Shown: positions 44,049-53,109, counted from the stretch's first letter. The stretch is DNA of 64,000 bases from Helicobacter macacae MIT 99-5501 (GCF_000507845.1 NZ_KI669454.1:1404746-1468745); one strand, 5' to 3'. Notes: generated by a model not told the origin, from the sequence alone. Translations and numbers: made by a program.

Positions 44049-44080
44049 TTTTTGCTCCTTTTAAATTATGAGTTTTGCAC

Positions 44081-44100
44081 TCTAGATTCTAGAATCTAGA
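44081..44100. repeat. XbaI-containing palindrome, copy F
   Basis: A perfect 20-bp palindrome (TCTAGATTCT and its reverse complement) between promoter F and the alcohol dehydrogenase start. Confidence 0.85.
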
Positions 44101-44112
44101 AGTGATAATAAA

Positions 44113-44143
44113 ATTATAAAACTTGAGAGCAACTATCAGTCAA
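44113..44143 (-). promoter_or_regulatory. MerR-type promoter F (dehydrogenase-reductase unit)
   Basis: TTGACT (44143-44138), a 19-nt spacer reading GATAGTTGCTCTCAAG, and TATAAT (44118-44113). The outer bases CTTGA and TCAAG form a dyad in this copy. Confidence 0.78.
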
Positions 44144-44232
44144 GAGAAAATCACGAAATTTTTATCAAAATGCGTAAAAATGATTTTTGAAATGAAGTTA
44201 TAATGCAAAATATTTCAACACAAAGGGATTTT

Positions 44233-44949
44233 GTGGCTTACAACCAAAGTTTTTTCACTCCTCACATTTTCACTTACACCACTAAAGAGCTAGATTGCCT
44301 AAAGGCAAAGGACAAAAGGCTTGCAAAAGCGATTGACAAAATCGGCACAATCACGCGCGAGGGCGAGCGCGATATATTTGCAAGTGTCATTCATCACATA
44401 ATCGCGCAACAAATTTCCACCAAAGCCCAAGCAAGCATTTGGGCACGGTTTTGCGCGCTTTTTAGCGAGGTAGAGAGTGAGAAAAAAAATGTGAAAAAGG
44501 CACAAAGCACAGATTCACAATCCAAGCAAAAAGCGCAAGTCCTCTTAGCCATAGACATAGACAAAATCCGCTCTTGTGGGATTTCCTCGCGCAAGGCACA
44601 ATACATTTTAGACTTCGCCCACAAAGTGCAAAGTGGGGAGTTTGACATAGAGGCGGTGGCAAAAATGAGCGATGAAAAAGCCATAGAAAGCCTAATCAAA
44701 CTTCGTGGGATAGGCGTTTGGACGGCGGAGATGATATTGCTTTTTTGCTTGCAGCGCAAGGATATTTTAAGCTATGATGATTTGGCACTGCAACGCGGGC
44801 TAAAAATGCTCTACGCGCTTAAGTGTGAGGGCAAAAATGGCAAAATCCCAAAAGAAGTGTTTGCGACATATAGGGCGAAATTTAGCCCCTATGGCAGTAT
44901 CGCAAGCCTTTATCTTTGGGAAATTGCAAGCGGGAAGTTTGAGATTTAG
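44233..44949 (+). CDS. DNA-3-methyladenine glycosylase II-like (AlkA/HhH-GPD)
   Basis: A base-excision repair glycosylase removing alkylated purines. The HhH-GPD signature is complete: LIKLRGIGVWTAEMILLFCL (hairpin) followed by DILSYDDLALQRGL with the catalytic Asp. Upstream, ASVIHHIIAQQISTKAQASI is also typical. The ATG at 44203 overlaps a TATAAT box (44199-44204), so I prefer the in-frame GTG at 44233, which has AAAGGG 5 nt upstream, giving 238 residues. It is divergent from the reductase operon. Confidence 0.87.
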   Translation: MAYNQSFFTPHIFTYTTKELDCLKAKDKRLAKAIDKIGTITREGERDIFASVIHHIIAQQISTKAQASIWARFCALFSEVESEKKNVKKAQSTDSQSKQKAQVLLAIDIDKIRSCGISSRKAQYILDFAHKVQSGEFDIEAVAKMSDEKAIESLIKLRGIGVWTAEMILLFCLQRKDILSYDDLALQRGLKMLYALKCEGKNGKIPKEVFATYRAKFSPYGSIASLYLWEIASGKFEI

Positions 44950-45050
44950 GGGTTTAGAATTTTTATTGTGCTTTATAAATTTTGGTGCTTTTGTAAGTTT
45001 TGCGCTTTTATGAGCGCGGAGCGAAAAAGGCGAAACCTAAGGAGTAAAAA

Positions 45051-45479
45051 ATGGCAAGTAGTGAGGCGTTTAAGGACTTTGTCTTGGAGCGATTGGAGCA
45101 GTGCGCTAGGGAGTATCTAAATGGTGCGTTTGCCTTTAGTGCGCTAAAAATGTTTGGGGAATATTGCGTGTATATCAGTGAGTTTGGGAACTTGGAAAGC
45201 CAAAGGAGCAAAAAAGTGCTGTTTTTGCTCTGCGATGAGCAGGTGTTTATCAAAAAGTATGAAGCCTTAGATGAAGTTGCTAGCGAGTATGAGGGGTTTT
45301 TTGCGCTTGGATTCCCTTTTGTCGGTGCGAGGGAACATTATATTTTAGACATCGAAAACCTTGAGCTACTAGCCAAAATAGTGCAATCCACCCTGCCCTA
45401 TCTACCCACACCAAAGTCAAAAAATACACACCAAAGCAAGCGTGCAAAAGCAAGAAAGCCAAACTTGCTAGAGCAATAA
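45051..45479 (+). CDS. TfoX N-terminal domain protein
   Basis: A 142-residue protein with the TfoX N-terminal fold (FAFSALKMFGEYCVYISEF, then KKVLFLLCDEQVFIKKYEAL). TfoX/Sxy proteins regulate competence in gamma-proteobacteria, but short stand-alone versions like this are of unknown role. The C terminus is Lys/Ser-rich. AAGGAG precedes the ATG; 101 nt after the glycosylase. Confidence 0.8.
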   Translation: MASSEAFKDFVLERLEQCAREYLNGAFAFSALKMFGEYCVYISEFGNLESQRSKKVLFLLCDEQVFIKKYEALDEVASEYEGFFALGFPFVGAREHYILDIENLELLAKIVQSTLPYLPTPKSKNTHQSKRAKARKPNLLEQ

Positions 45480-45689
45480 AAAAACGATGATTTTTAATTA
45501 TACGCCAAACTCTCGCTTATATTTTGCTTTGCTATCTTTTTCAATGTGTCGCAAAGTAGCACCATAAAAAATACTAAAATTGTGGCAAAAAATTTGTGTT
45601 GATAGATTATGATTCTATCCAAAAGTGCGAACTACGCGCGAAAATCCGCACAAAAATCTAAGCCAAAATCCACATAAGGAAAATCACAA

Positions 45690-46112
45690 ATGAAAAAATA
45701 CGCAAAAGAATTTTTAAAAAACCCTCTGCAAAATTCTGCCCTGCTGTATGCAATCGTAGGTGTTGCAAATACGATTGTGGGGCTTGGCGTGATATTTGCG
45801 CTAATGTATGTGGGAGTAAAGCCTGAAGTTGCAAATCCTATTGGCTATGTCGTAGGGTTTTTGAACTCATATTTTCTAAATAAAAAATTCACTTTCAAGT
45901 CGGCAAACTCACACAAAAGGGACTTTGTGAGGTTTGGTGTGGCTATGGGCGTAGCTTATCTCATAAACCTAGCCGTGCTACTTGGAATGCACTATGGGTG
46001 TGGCACGGATAAATACATAGCCCAAATCATCGCAAGTGTGTGCTACACCATAAGCGGATATTGCATTAGCAAACTTTGGGCTTTTAAGCCAAGCAAGAAA
46101 GAAAGTGAGTGA
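45690..46112 (+). CDS. GtrA-family membrane protein
   Basis: A 140-residue protein with four transmembrane helices (LLYAIVGVANTIVGLGVIFA; GYVVGFLNSYFLNKKFTF; FGVAMGVAYLINLAVLLGMH; AQIIASVCYTISGYCISKLW). The NSYFLNKKFTF motif is diagnostic of GtrA, which is linked to polyisoprenoid-linked sugar translocation. No glycosyltransferase partner is adjacent. AAGGAAAATCACAA precedes the ATG. Confidence 0.9.
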   Translation: MKKYAKEFLKNPLQNSALLYAIVGVANTIVGLGVIFALMYVGVKPEVANPIGYVVGFLNSYFLNKKFTFKSANSHKRDFVRFGVAMGVAYLINLAVLLGMHYGCGTDKYIAQIIASVCYTISGYCISKLWAFKPSKKESE

Positions 46113-46297
46113 GTGAGGTAAAATCAAGCATTGATAGCAAAAAATGATAAAGCTATTTGCGATAAATTTAGCATTGTAAACAATAGAAAAAACTTTTTTA
46201 ATCATAGTGTGAAAATTTCGGCTATATCAACTAAGATTGCGTTTTTTAAATTGTCTTTGCAAGGTTTGGTAAGAAGTTAAAAAAGTCTAAAAAAGAA

Positions 46298-46372
46298 TGG
46301 CTCCGGATGCAGGATTCGAACCTGCGACCAAGCGGTTAACAGCCGCCTACTCTACCGCTGAGCTAATCCGGA
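46298..46372 (-). tRNA. tRNA-Asn (GTT)
   Basis: A complete cloverleaf of 75 nt including encoded CCA. The acceptor stem is TCCGGAT pairing with ATCCGGA, the D arm is AGCTCAGCGGTAGAG, the anticodon GTT is at 46340-46338 in the loop CTGTTAA, and the T arm is GCAGGTTCGAATCCTGC. It is downstream of argS on the same strand but has its own promoter. Confidence 0.97.
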
Positions 46373-46417
46373 ATCTAAAAAATATCGCCTAAAAAACTAA
46401 AAAGAAATAAAGGCAAA

Positions 46418-46446
46418 ATTCTACGAAAAAATCGCGCTAATGTCAA
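46418..46446 (-). promoter_or_regulatory. Promoter of tRNA-Asn
   Basis: TTGACA (46446-46441), 17-nt spacer, TAGAAT (46423-46418), about 45 nt upstream of the tRNA. Confidence 0.8.
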
Positions 46447-46515
46447 GGTTTTACGCAACAAAAGCGCGGATTTTGTATATTTTTATTTTTTAAAACTACA
46501 AAAAAGATTTGATTC

Positions 46516-48144
46516 TCACATTTTTGTCTTTGCTTTTATCCCTAGCAATGATAGCCCCTGCGTGATTGATAGGCTTACAAGTTTTGAGATTTTTAGATAT
46601 ATTGCTTCGTTTTTGCTACCCAAAATCTTAGTAGCATTGTAAAATCCGTGATATGCGCTTGAGAGGTTTTTTAGGTATTCACAGATTTTTTGCAAGCTCC
46701 TCTCATCATACGCCATTTCTGCTATGCGTGGCAAAAGTAGTGCCAAAAACGCTAGCTCCATTATCTCGCTATTTTCTTTGCCCTCTTGGCTAGATTCTAG
46801 CTTCGCGCTCAAAATCTCTCCCTCACTCAAGCTAGATTTTGCACACATTGTGTGGATTCTAGCATTTGCATAGTTGATATAAAATATAGGATTGCTTGCG
46901 TCCTCCTTGCTAAGCATATCTATGTCAAACTCCAAATGCGTATCAGGCTTTTTTGTCAAAAACACAAACCTAAGCTCATCTGCACTAATCTCATCAAGCA
47001 CTTCGCCAATCAAAATAAAATTCCCCGCTCGCTTACTCATCTTGTATGGTTTGCCCTCTTTTAGCAGGCTTACCATTTGTGCTAGCAAGACTTCAAGCCT
47101 AGATGAGTCAAATCCCAAAAACTCCATAGAAGCCTTTACTCGTGGGATATAGCCGTGATGGTCAGCACCCCAAATATTTATCAGTCTATCAAATCCGCGC
47201 TTATACTTGTAGCGATGATAGATAATATCCCCAGCTAGATATGTTGGTTCGCTATTTTCTCGCACCACCACCCTATCTTTCTCATCGCCAAATTGGCTAG
47301 ATTTTAGCCAGATTTTGCTATCTTTATCATAGACACCGTTATTTGATTTTAACTCTTTTAGAGTATCCTTCCACTGCGTATAGAGGCTTTTCTCACTTAC
47401 GAAATTATCAAAGCAAATGTGTAATCTCTCCAAATCAGTCTTAATAATCTCTAGCATAAGATTTTTGCCGAAATCTTTTAATTGCTCAAGGTTTGAGATT
47501 ATGTTTTTTGGCAAGAAAAAATCCTTGCCAAAATGGCTAATCGCATCTTGTGCTGCTTTAGCGATATACTCGCCTTTATAAGTCTCTCCTGCCTCTTCTG
47601 CCTCTAGCAAAATCTGTGGCAAAGGGCTAAATTCTAGTATCCTTAGCCCACTAAGTGCGAGTGAATATGCTAGCTTATCCATTTGTGCGCCAGCGTCATT
47701 TATGTAGTATTCTGTGGTGATATTTTTCCCTAGATATTCTCCCACACGCTTCAAGCTATCGCCATAGACAGCACCTCGTGCGTGCCCTATATGAAGCGGT
47801 CCTGTGGGATTTGCGCTGACATACTCAAGGAGAATTTTTTCTTGCTGTGATTTTTTTTGCGTTAGAGTATTTTCAAACGCGCTCTGTATGCAGTGATGAA
47901 AAAACTCGGCACTCAAAGTGAGATTGATATAGCCATTCACTTGAGATACTTTGCTAAACTCGGCTTTTGATTCTAGTTTAGCACATATTTCTTGTGCGAT
48001 TTGTGTAGGAGGAAGTTTTTTAATCTTTGCTAGACTAAAAGCTATGGGTGTGGCAATATGCCCAAAATCTTTATTTTTAGGTAGCTCTAAAACTACCTCT
48101 TGCCCTACGATTTCACTTATGATATTTTTGATAGAAGCAAACAT
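46516..48144 (-). CDS. argS: Arginyl-tRNA synthetase
   Basis: Class I aminoacyl-tRNA synthetase charging tRNA-Arg. The 542-residue protein has the HIGH motif in ANPTGPLHIGHARGAVYGD, the AYLAGDIIYHRYKYKRG and INIWGADHHGYIPR regions, and the KMSK-like site YKMSKRAGNF. The C-terminal anticodon-binding DALR domain ends the protein. First gene of the conserved argS-tatA-gmk-chePep block (minus strand; argS is the last transcribed). Confidence 0.97.
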   Translation of the reverse strand: MFASIKNIISEIVGQEVVLELPKNKDFGHIATPIAFSLAKIKKLPPTQIAQEICAKLESKAEFSKVSQVNGYINLTLSAEFFHHCIQSAFENTLTQKKSQQEKILLEYVSANPTGPLHIGHARGAVYGDSLKRVGEYLGKNITTEYYINDAGAQMDKLAYSLALSGLRILEFSPLPQILLEAEEAGETYKGEYIAKAAQDAISHFGKDFFLPKNIISNLEQLKDFGKNLMLEIIKTDLERLHICFDNFVSEKSLYTQWKDTLKELKSNNGVYDKDSKIWLKSSQFGDEKDRVVVRENSEPTYLAGDIIYHRYKYKRGFDRLINIWGADHHGYIPRVKASMEFLGFDSSRLEVLLAQMVSLLKEGKPYKMSKRAGNFILIGEVLDEISADELRFVFLTKKPDTHLEFDIDMLSKEDASNPIFYINYANARIHTMCAKSSLSEGEILSAKLESSQEGKENSEIMELAFLALLLPRIAEMAYDERSLQKICEYLKNLSSAYHGFYNATKILGSKNEAIYLKISKLVSLSITQGLSLLGIKAKTKM

Positions 48145-48217
48145 AATTTGTGATTTTATCTAGTTGGGTTTTATCTAGCTTGTGCTTTTTGTCATTTTTG
48201 CAAGATTGCCAAGTGGA

Positions 48218-48571
48218 TTATGCTTTCTTAGAGCGTCCACGCTTTTTGGGAGAATCTACCCCACTAGAAGAAGTAGCACTAACAGAAGCAGTGGCCTTGT
48301 CTGCAGAAGTCTTTGTGCTAGAGCCTTTTGGACGAGTGCGCCCCCTTGTGCTTTGGGAAATTTGTGGCTGTGAAGTGCTAGCTTCTATGATTGTTTGCCC
48401 TGAAGTGTTGGCAACGCTACTAGACTCCTCATCATCATCTTTTATCGCCTTTTTGAAGCCCTTGATTCCTGTGCCGATGCCTTTCATAAGCTCGGGGATT
48501 TTTTTGCCACCAAAAAGTATCAAAACCACCGCTATGACAATAGCCCAATGCCACCAGCTACCTGCTCCCAT
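48218..48571 (-). CDS. tatA: Sec-independent translocase protein TatA
   Basis: TatA forms the channel-type oligomer of the twin-arginine pathway. The 117-residue protein has a single N-terminal helix ([20 protein letters not shown]) and the amphipathic helix [19 protein letters not shown], both canonical. The last 65 residues are a Ser/Thr/Lys/Ala-rich low-complexity tail, longer than usual. AAAGGAG lies 6 nt before the ATG. It would serve the many Tat-signal enzymes in this window. Confidence 0.95.
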   Translation of the reverse strand: MGAGSWWHWAIVIAVVLILFGGKKIPELMKGIGTGIKGFKKAIKDDDEESSSVANTSGQTIIEASTSQPQISQSTRGRTRPKGSSTKTSADKATASVSATSSSGVDSPKKRGRSKKA

Positions 48572-48703
48572 CTATCGCTCCTTTATTAAATTTTTACAAA
48601 CAAAAACGCTGATAAAATGCTTAAACAAAAAATGTTATTGTAAAATTTTTTATTAAATAAAAATCCCACAGAATCGCAAAATATTCTATGCAAAATCTTT
48701 TTG

Positions 48704-49438
48704 CTAGCCTTTCCACTCCTGCATAAGCAAATCAGTGATTGCCTCTTGGGTGAGAAATTCTAACGAAGTAGCAATATGCAAAATCGCACTTTTTGCTTGT
48801 GCTATATCATCATTTATTATCACATAATCAAACTGCGAAATATGCTGCATTTCGTTATAAGCGTGCAAAAGTCGTAGCTCAATATGCTCCTTGCTATCGC
48901 TTTGTCGCTTCTCTAGTCGCTCACGCAAAATCTGCTTGCTTTTTGTCGTTACAAAAATAGATTTTGCTAGCTCGCCATAATGCTCTTTTATGCTTCTATG
49001 TCCCTGCACATCGACATCAAAAACCACTAGCTTGCCTTGATTTAGTGCTTTTTGGATAGGTTTTAGAGAAGTGCCGTAGTAGTGATTATGCACTTGAGCC
49101 CATTCCAAAAACTCCCCCTTTTCTATATCTGCGATAAATTCTCTTTCACTAACGAAATGATAATGCTCGCCGTCCCTCTCGCCATCGCGCATAGCCCTAG
49201 TCGTAGTAGAGATAGAAAAATACATATCACTTATGGATTCTTTTAGTGCGGTGCAAAGAGTGGATTTCCCAGCACCACTAGGACCTGAAAGAACCAAAAT
49301 CCTACCACATTTTTGCCCTAAACGATTTTGGCTAATCTTTTTTTGATTTTTAGCACAATCAACCGTGCTAGACTTTGGAGGATTTTTCTGCGATTGTTGT
49401 GATTGCGCATTGCGTGATTGCGTTGTTTGTGGTTGCAT
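48704..49438 (-). CDS. gmk: Guanylate kinase
   Basis: ATP-dependent GMP kinase of purine metabolism. The P-loop is LVLSGPSGAGKSTLCTAL; the GMP-binding segment is STTTRAMRDGERDGEHYHFV; FLEWAQVHNHYYGTSLKPI is also typical. An N-terminal extension of about 40 Gln/Ser/Lys-rich residues precedes the normal start of the domain; it has its own AAAGGT site, so I keep it, but an internal start is possible. Between tatA and chePep. Confidence 0.94.
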   Translation of the reverse strand: MQPQTTQSRNAQSQQSQKNPPKSSTVDCAKNQKKISQNRLGQKCGRILVLSGPSGAGKSTLCTALKESISDMYFSISTTTRAMRDGERDGEHYHFVSEREFIADIEKGEFLEWAQVHNHYYGTSLKPIQKALNQGKLVVFDVDVQGHRSIKEHYGELAKSIFVTTKSKQILRERLEKRQSDSKEHIELRLLHAYNEMQHISQFDYVIINDDIAQAKSAILHIATSLEFLTQEAITDLLMQEWKG

Positions 49439-49544
49439 TTTATACCTTTATCGTAGTTGTTGCCCCACTTTTTTCTAGCTCCGTTTTTTGCCCCGATTTT
49501 ACTACGCTTTTATGCTTTGCTCTCTACTCTATCTTGGCAGATAG

Positions 49545-52394
49545 CTAATCCTGCGAAAAATCAATATCAATGCGGATATGCGCTCCCTCAAGCAGTGAGC
49601 TAATCTCCTCCGCGCTTTTATTGGCAAGTAGCTCGGTGATAAGTCGCTTTTGCGTGGATTTGGCACTTGATGATTTGGTAGAATCTTTTGAGCTAGATTC
49701 CACACTAGAGCCAAAATCCAAACTAGAATCTTTGGTATCAAAATCTTGTGCCACAACTTTTTCAAGCGAAGTGTCTAGCTCAGCGATAGCTGTATCTAGC
49801 CCGCTTATAGAATCTTTTGATTCTATTAAATTTTCTAGCTCTTCCAAAGATTTTGGCAACTCGGTTTTTGGCATATCCACATCATCTAGGCTACTTGCTT
49901 CTAAGTCGCTAGATTCGCTCTCTTCCAAGCTAATATCATCTAAGCTGCCCGCTTCTGCGCTATCAGCACTATCTATGTTATCTGTTTGCAAGCCACCCTC
50001 CTCTAAGCCACTTGCTGCCAAATCTTTGCTTAAGTCATCTTGTGCCAAATCCTGCAAATCATTCTCTAGGACGCTATCTAGCCCCATTTCATTTGCCAAA
50101 TCCTCTTTAGAATCCTGTGTACTAGATTCTTTAGCATCTGCTTGTGTTTCATCGACTTGTGATTCTGTCTGCTCGCTCAAATCTGCCAACTCAAGCACTT
50201 TATCTATACTGCTAGCCTCATCTTTAACTGCCTCATCTACTTGGCTTATTTCATTATGAGACTCGCTAGGCGGCTCTCCCTCTGCCAAATCATTTTGCAA
50301 GACCGTTGGCGTCTCTTCTTCTAAGCTTTTTTGCAAATCCTGCTCCAAATTTTCTTGCAAATCTTTTATTACTTCATCTTGAATGGATTGTGTGGATACT
50401 TCTTTGCCTGCGCTTGCTTCTTGTGGGGCAAGAGACTGTGCTACCTCATCGCTTATCTGCTCTTTTGCCACTTCTGCTACGCTGGTATCCTCCACGCTAG
50501 CATCCGTGATAGACTCTTGTGGAGTTTCTACCACTGATTCTTGGCTAGAATCTTGTGTATTTTGAGCACCCTGCTCTGCCACACCCAAATCACTCAAAGG
50601 CTCTTTCTCACTTCCTGCCAAAGCCTCTTTATCCAAAGTAACGCCACTAGCCAAATCACTGCCCAAATCCTCCTCGCCTAACACTTCCATAATATCACTT
50701 TCACTCAAATCCGCAAACTCTCCTCCCTCGCTAGCTTCTTTGGCGTTTTCTTGTGCGGATTCCTCTTGTGTGGATTCTTGGATAGGTGCTTGTGCTTCTT
50801 GTTGTGCGCTAGGCTCACTAGCCTCTACGCTACCAATCTCCTCTCCAATAAATTCTTGTGATTCTTTGCTTGCACCCTCATCGCTTATGCCTGCTAGTGC
50901 CTCGCTAGCCAAATCACTATCTGCGCTAATTTCCGCACTATCCGCGCTCTCTGCACCTTTTGCCTCATCTATATCATCTGCTAATCCTGCGATTTCATCT
51001 GCACTATTTGCACTATCTGCCAATCCCTCGACTTGTGCTCCTGCATTTTCAGCAAGCAAGTCTTGTATCTCTTGGGCTTCATCTTTGTCAAGCACACCAC
51101 CTTGCGCGGTAAAATCTAGGCTTGATTCTTGTGATTCTTGTGGCAAATCCTCTACATTACCATTTGTGCCACTTGCACTATCTGCTACACCTGCTATGTC
51201 ATCAGTCGTTTCATTTGCAACCACTTCACTTGAAATGTCTAAGCCATCAAGGCTATCATCCAAACTATCTAAACTAGCTAAATCATCTTGTTTTTTATCC
51301 AAGTCCACTCCCAAACCCGCACTTGCGCTTTCGCCCAAATCCGCACCCAAATCGCCACTCAACCCCTCATCACTACCGATGTCATCTCCAAGCAGTTCAT
51401 CACGCTCACTCACATCACTAGAAGCCACGCTAGAATCCGCGCCAAAATCCGCGCTAGGAGCACTATCTGTGCCACCTAGCCCATCTAGATTCCCAAGCAC
51501 AGAGGCAGTGCCCAAATCATCTAACTTATCCAAACTATCTAACTGTCCATCTAATGAACTATCTAGAGAATCGCCCAAAGAGTTATCTAAAGAATTCTCA
51601 TCAATGCTATCCAAATCCCCTGCCAAACTCTCTCTTATGTCTAAAGCAGAATCTAACTCATTAGGTTCTGCGCTATATTGCCCTGCAGATTCCCCACCCA
51701 GCGCATCCACTGAAGCAGGCTCGCTTAAAAAATCAGGTTCACTAGAAATATCCTGCACCGCACCTAAATCATTACCACCCAAATCATCTACGCTCGCCCC
51801 ACTTTTTTCTCGCTCAAGCGCAGCTAGGCTTTTATGCTCGATATTTTCCCCCACTTCTAGGAAATTTTCTTCCTCATCTACTTGCTCTTTTTGCTCTTTT
51901 GCACTCTGAGCACTTGTCTTTGTCTCCACCGCGTCAGTATCAGGCAATGGTGGCAACTCCAAATTCCCCTCAAATAAATGTTCATCTTTCAAATCAAATT
52001 CATTAAGCGGTATATCTTTGATGGGTTCTATCGGTGTTTTTTGCTCCTCTTCGACAGCTCTATTGAAATCCTCGCCCCTATTCACAAGCTCTTTGCGCAA
52101 TAGCTCCAAAATCTGCGTAGGCAAAAACGGCTTTTGGACAAGGTATTTAAACTCATTTAGAGGTTTGCGCCGTGAGTATATAAGACAGCTTAGAGATTCT
52201 GTGCCGATTTGCTTAGCGCGTTTTGTGTCGCTACCTAGCGCATTCTCATCGACAAACAAAAAGCAATCCTCCAGCATAGAAGAATCAACCTCTTCTAGGC
52301 TAATAAAATGCTGCACTTGCAACCCCGTCTTTTTCGCACAAGCCTCAATCAGCTTTGACACCATTAAATCTGTGTTAGCTATGACAATCTTCAT
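49545..52394 (-). CDS. chePep: ChePep-like poly-acidic protein with receiver-like N terminus
   Basis: A 949-residue protein. The first 115 residues (MKIVIANTDLMVSKLIEACA, with LVQKPFLPTQILELLRKE near the end) look like a degenerate response-regulator receiver. The rest is an extremely acidic, Ser/Asp/Glu/Ala/Leu-rich stretch with short DDL, SLD, DLGS and SADSAE repeats and a basic-poor composition. The C terminus ends in the conserved-looking LITELLANKSAEEISSLLEG. Its place beside gmk, tatA, argS and nuc matches H. pylori HP0322 (poly-E-rich protein, ChePep), a pole-localised chemotaxis regulator. Length and repeat content are expected to vary among strains. Confidence 0.85.
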   Translation of the reverse strand: MKIVIANTDLMVSKLIEACAKKTGLQVQHFISLEEVDSSMLEDCFLFVDENALGSDTKRAKQIGTESLSCLIYSRRKPLNEFKYLVQKPFLPTQILELLRKELVNRGEDFNRAVEEEQKTPIEPIKDIPLNEFDLKDEHLFEGNLELPPLPDTDAVETKTSAQSAKEQKEQVDEEENFLEVGENIEHKSLAALEREKSGASVDDLGGNDLGAVQDISSEPDFLSEPASVDALGGESAGQYSAEPNELDSALDIRESLAGDLDSIDENSLDNSLGDSLDSSLDGQLDSLDKLDDLGTASVLGNLDGLGGTDSAPSADFGADSSVASSDVSERDELLGDDIGSDEGLSGDLGADLGESASAGLGVDLDKKQDDLASLDSLDDSLDGLDISSEVVANETTDDIAGVADSASGTNGNVEDLPQESQESSLDFTAQGGVLDKDEAQEIQDLLAENAGAQVEGLADSANSADEIAGLADDIDEAKGAESADSAEISADSDLASEALAGISDEGASKESQEFIGEEIGSVEASEPSAQQEAQAPIQESTQEESAQENAKEASEGGEFADLSESDIMEVLGEEDLGSDLASGVTLDKEALAGSEKEPLSDLGVAEQGAQNTQDSSQESVVETPQESITDASVEDTSVAEVAKEQISDEVAQSLAPQEASAGKEVSTQSIQDEVIKDLQENLEQDLQKSLEEETPTVLQNDLAEGEPPSESHNEISQVDEAVKDEASSIDKVLELADLSEQTESQVDETQADAKESSTQDSKEDLANEMGLDSVLENDLQDLAQDDLSKDLAASGLEEGGLQTDNIDSADSAEAGSLDDISLEESESSDLEASSLDDVDMPKTELPKSLEELENLIESKDSISGLDTAIAELDTSLEKVVAQDFDTKDSSLDFGSSVESSSKDSTKSSSAKSTQKRLITELLANKSAEEISSLLEGAHIRIDIDFSQD

Positions 52395-52424
52395 ACACGC
52401 CTACCCATTTCGTAGATAAAATGC

Positions 52425-52434
52425 TACAATTATA
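52425..52434. promoter_or_regulatory. Overlapping divergent -10 boxes of chePep and nuc
   Basis: TACAAT on the plus strand (52425-52430) and TATAAT on the minus strand (52434-52429) overlap by two bases in the 67-nt gap. They are 32 and 35 nt from the two start codons. Simultaneous initiation would be mutually exclusive. Confidence 0.5.
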
Positions 52435-52461
52435 CCAATTTTTTGACAAAAGGATTGCCAA

Positions 52462-52998
52462 ATGAATAAGTTGCTAGCAAATTTTGTTCTCTTTTTATTC
52501 CTTTCTACTTCCAGCACACTACTCGCAAGGAGCGAACTTTTTATGATGCCTTATGAACAATCCCAAGCCCTAAAAAGCCTACAAGACGCATTTAAACGCG
52601 CTCAAAAAAGCATAGATATTTCAATTTATAGTTTTACAAACAGAGAGATTGCAAAAACCTTGAGAGATAGCGCAAATAGAGGTGTAAAAGTGCGAATAAT
52701 CTACGACAAAGATAGTGCCAAAGACGCCCGCTCCACCATAGGCTACCTAGAAAAATACAACAACATAACCACCTGCACGCTAAAAGGTCGCAAAGCTCAA
52801 AACGGCAACTACTACGGCATAATGCACCAAAAAATGGCAATAGTGGATAAAAATATCCTCTACATAGGTTCTGCAAATTGGAGCAAAAACGCCTTTGAAA
52901 ACAACTTTGAAACGCTTTTTTATGATGATGATTCTTATCTCGTAAATAAAGCACTAAACGCATTTGAAAAAATGATAAAAGAATGCGAGAAATTCTAA
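52462..52998 (+). CDS. nuc: Membrane/secreted PLD-family endonuclease
   Basis: A 178-residue non-specific nuclease of the phospholipase D superfamily with a single HKD motif (HQKMAIVDKNILYIGSANWS). The signal peptide is FVLFLFLSTSSTLLARS. DISIYSFTNREIAKTLRDSA and ANRGVKVRIIYDKDS are typical of Nuc/EndA-like proteins. It sits next to chePep as in H. pylori (HP0323). Nucleases of this kind act outside the cytoplasm and can affect DNA uptake. Confidence 0.92.
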   Translation: MNKLLANFVLFLFLSTSSTLLARSELFMMPYEQSQALKSLQDAFKRAQKSIDISIYSFTNREIAKTLRDSANRGVKVRIIYDKDSAKDARSTIGYLEKYNNITTCTLKGRKAQNGNYYGIMHQKMAIVDKNILYIGSANWSKNAFENNFETLFYDDDSYLVNKALNAFEKMIKECEKF

Positions 52999-53109
52999 AA
53001 AATTTTTAGTGTTTTTTTTTAGTAAAACTTAAAATCCCTATTTACCACAACAACTAAGGCACACTTTCTAAAGCCCAAATAAAGCAACATTTGCAAAAAA
53101 TAGTGAACT

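Noticed and set aside
44203..44232. ATG at 44203 as start of the alkA-like gene
   Set aside because: The ATG is part of a TATAAT box, so a transcript from that promoter would begin after it. The GTG at 44233 has a good Shine-Dalgarno and is preferred.
50740..51909. Long plus-strand open frame (389 codons) opposite chePep, rich in Ser, Leu and Ala
   Set aside because: It is the antisense shadow of the acidic repetitive chePep frame. Low-complexity coding often leaves the opposite strand open. It has no ribosome-binding site and no recognisable domain.
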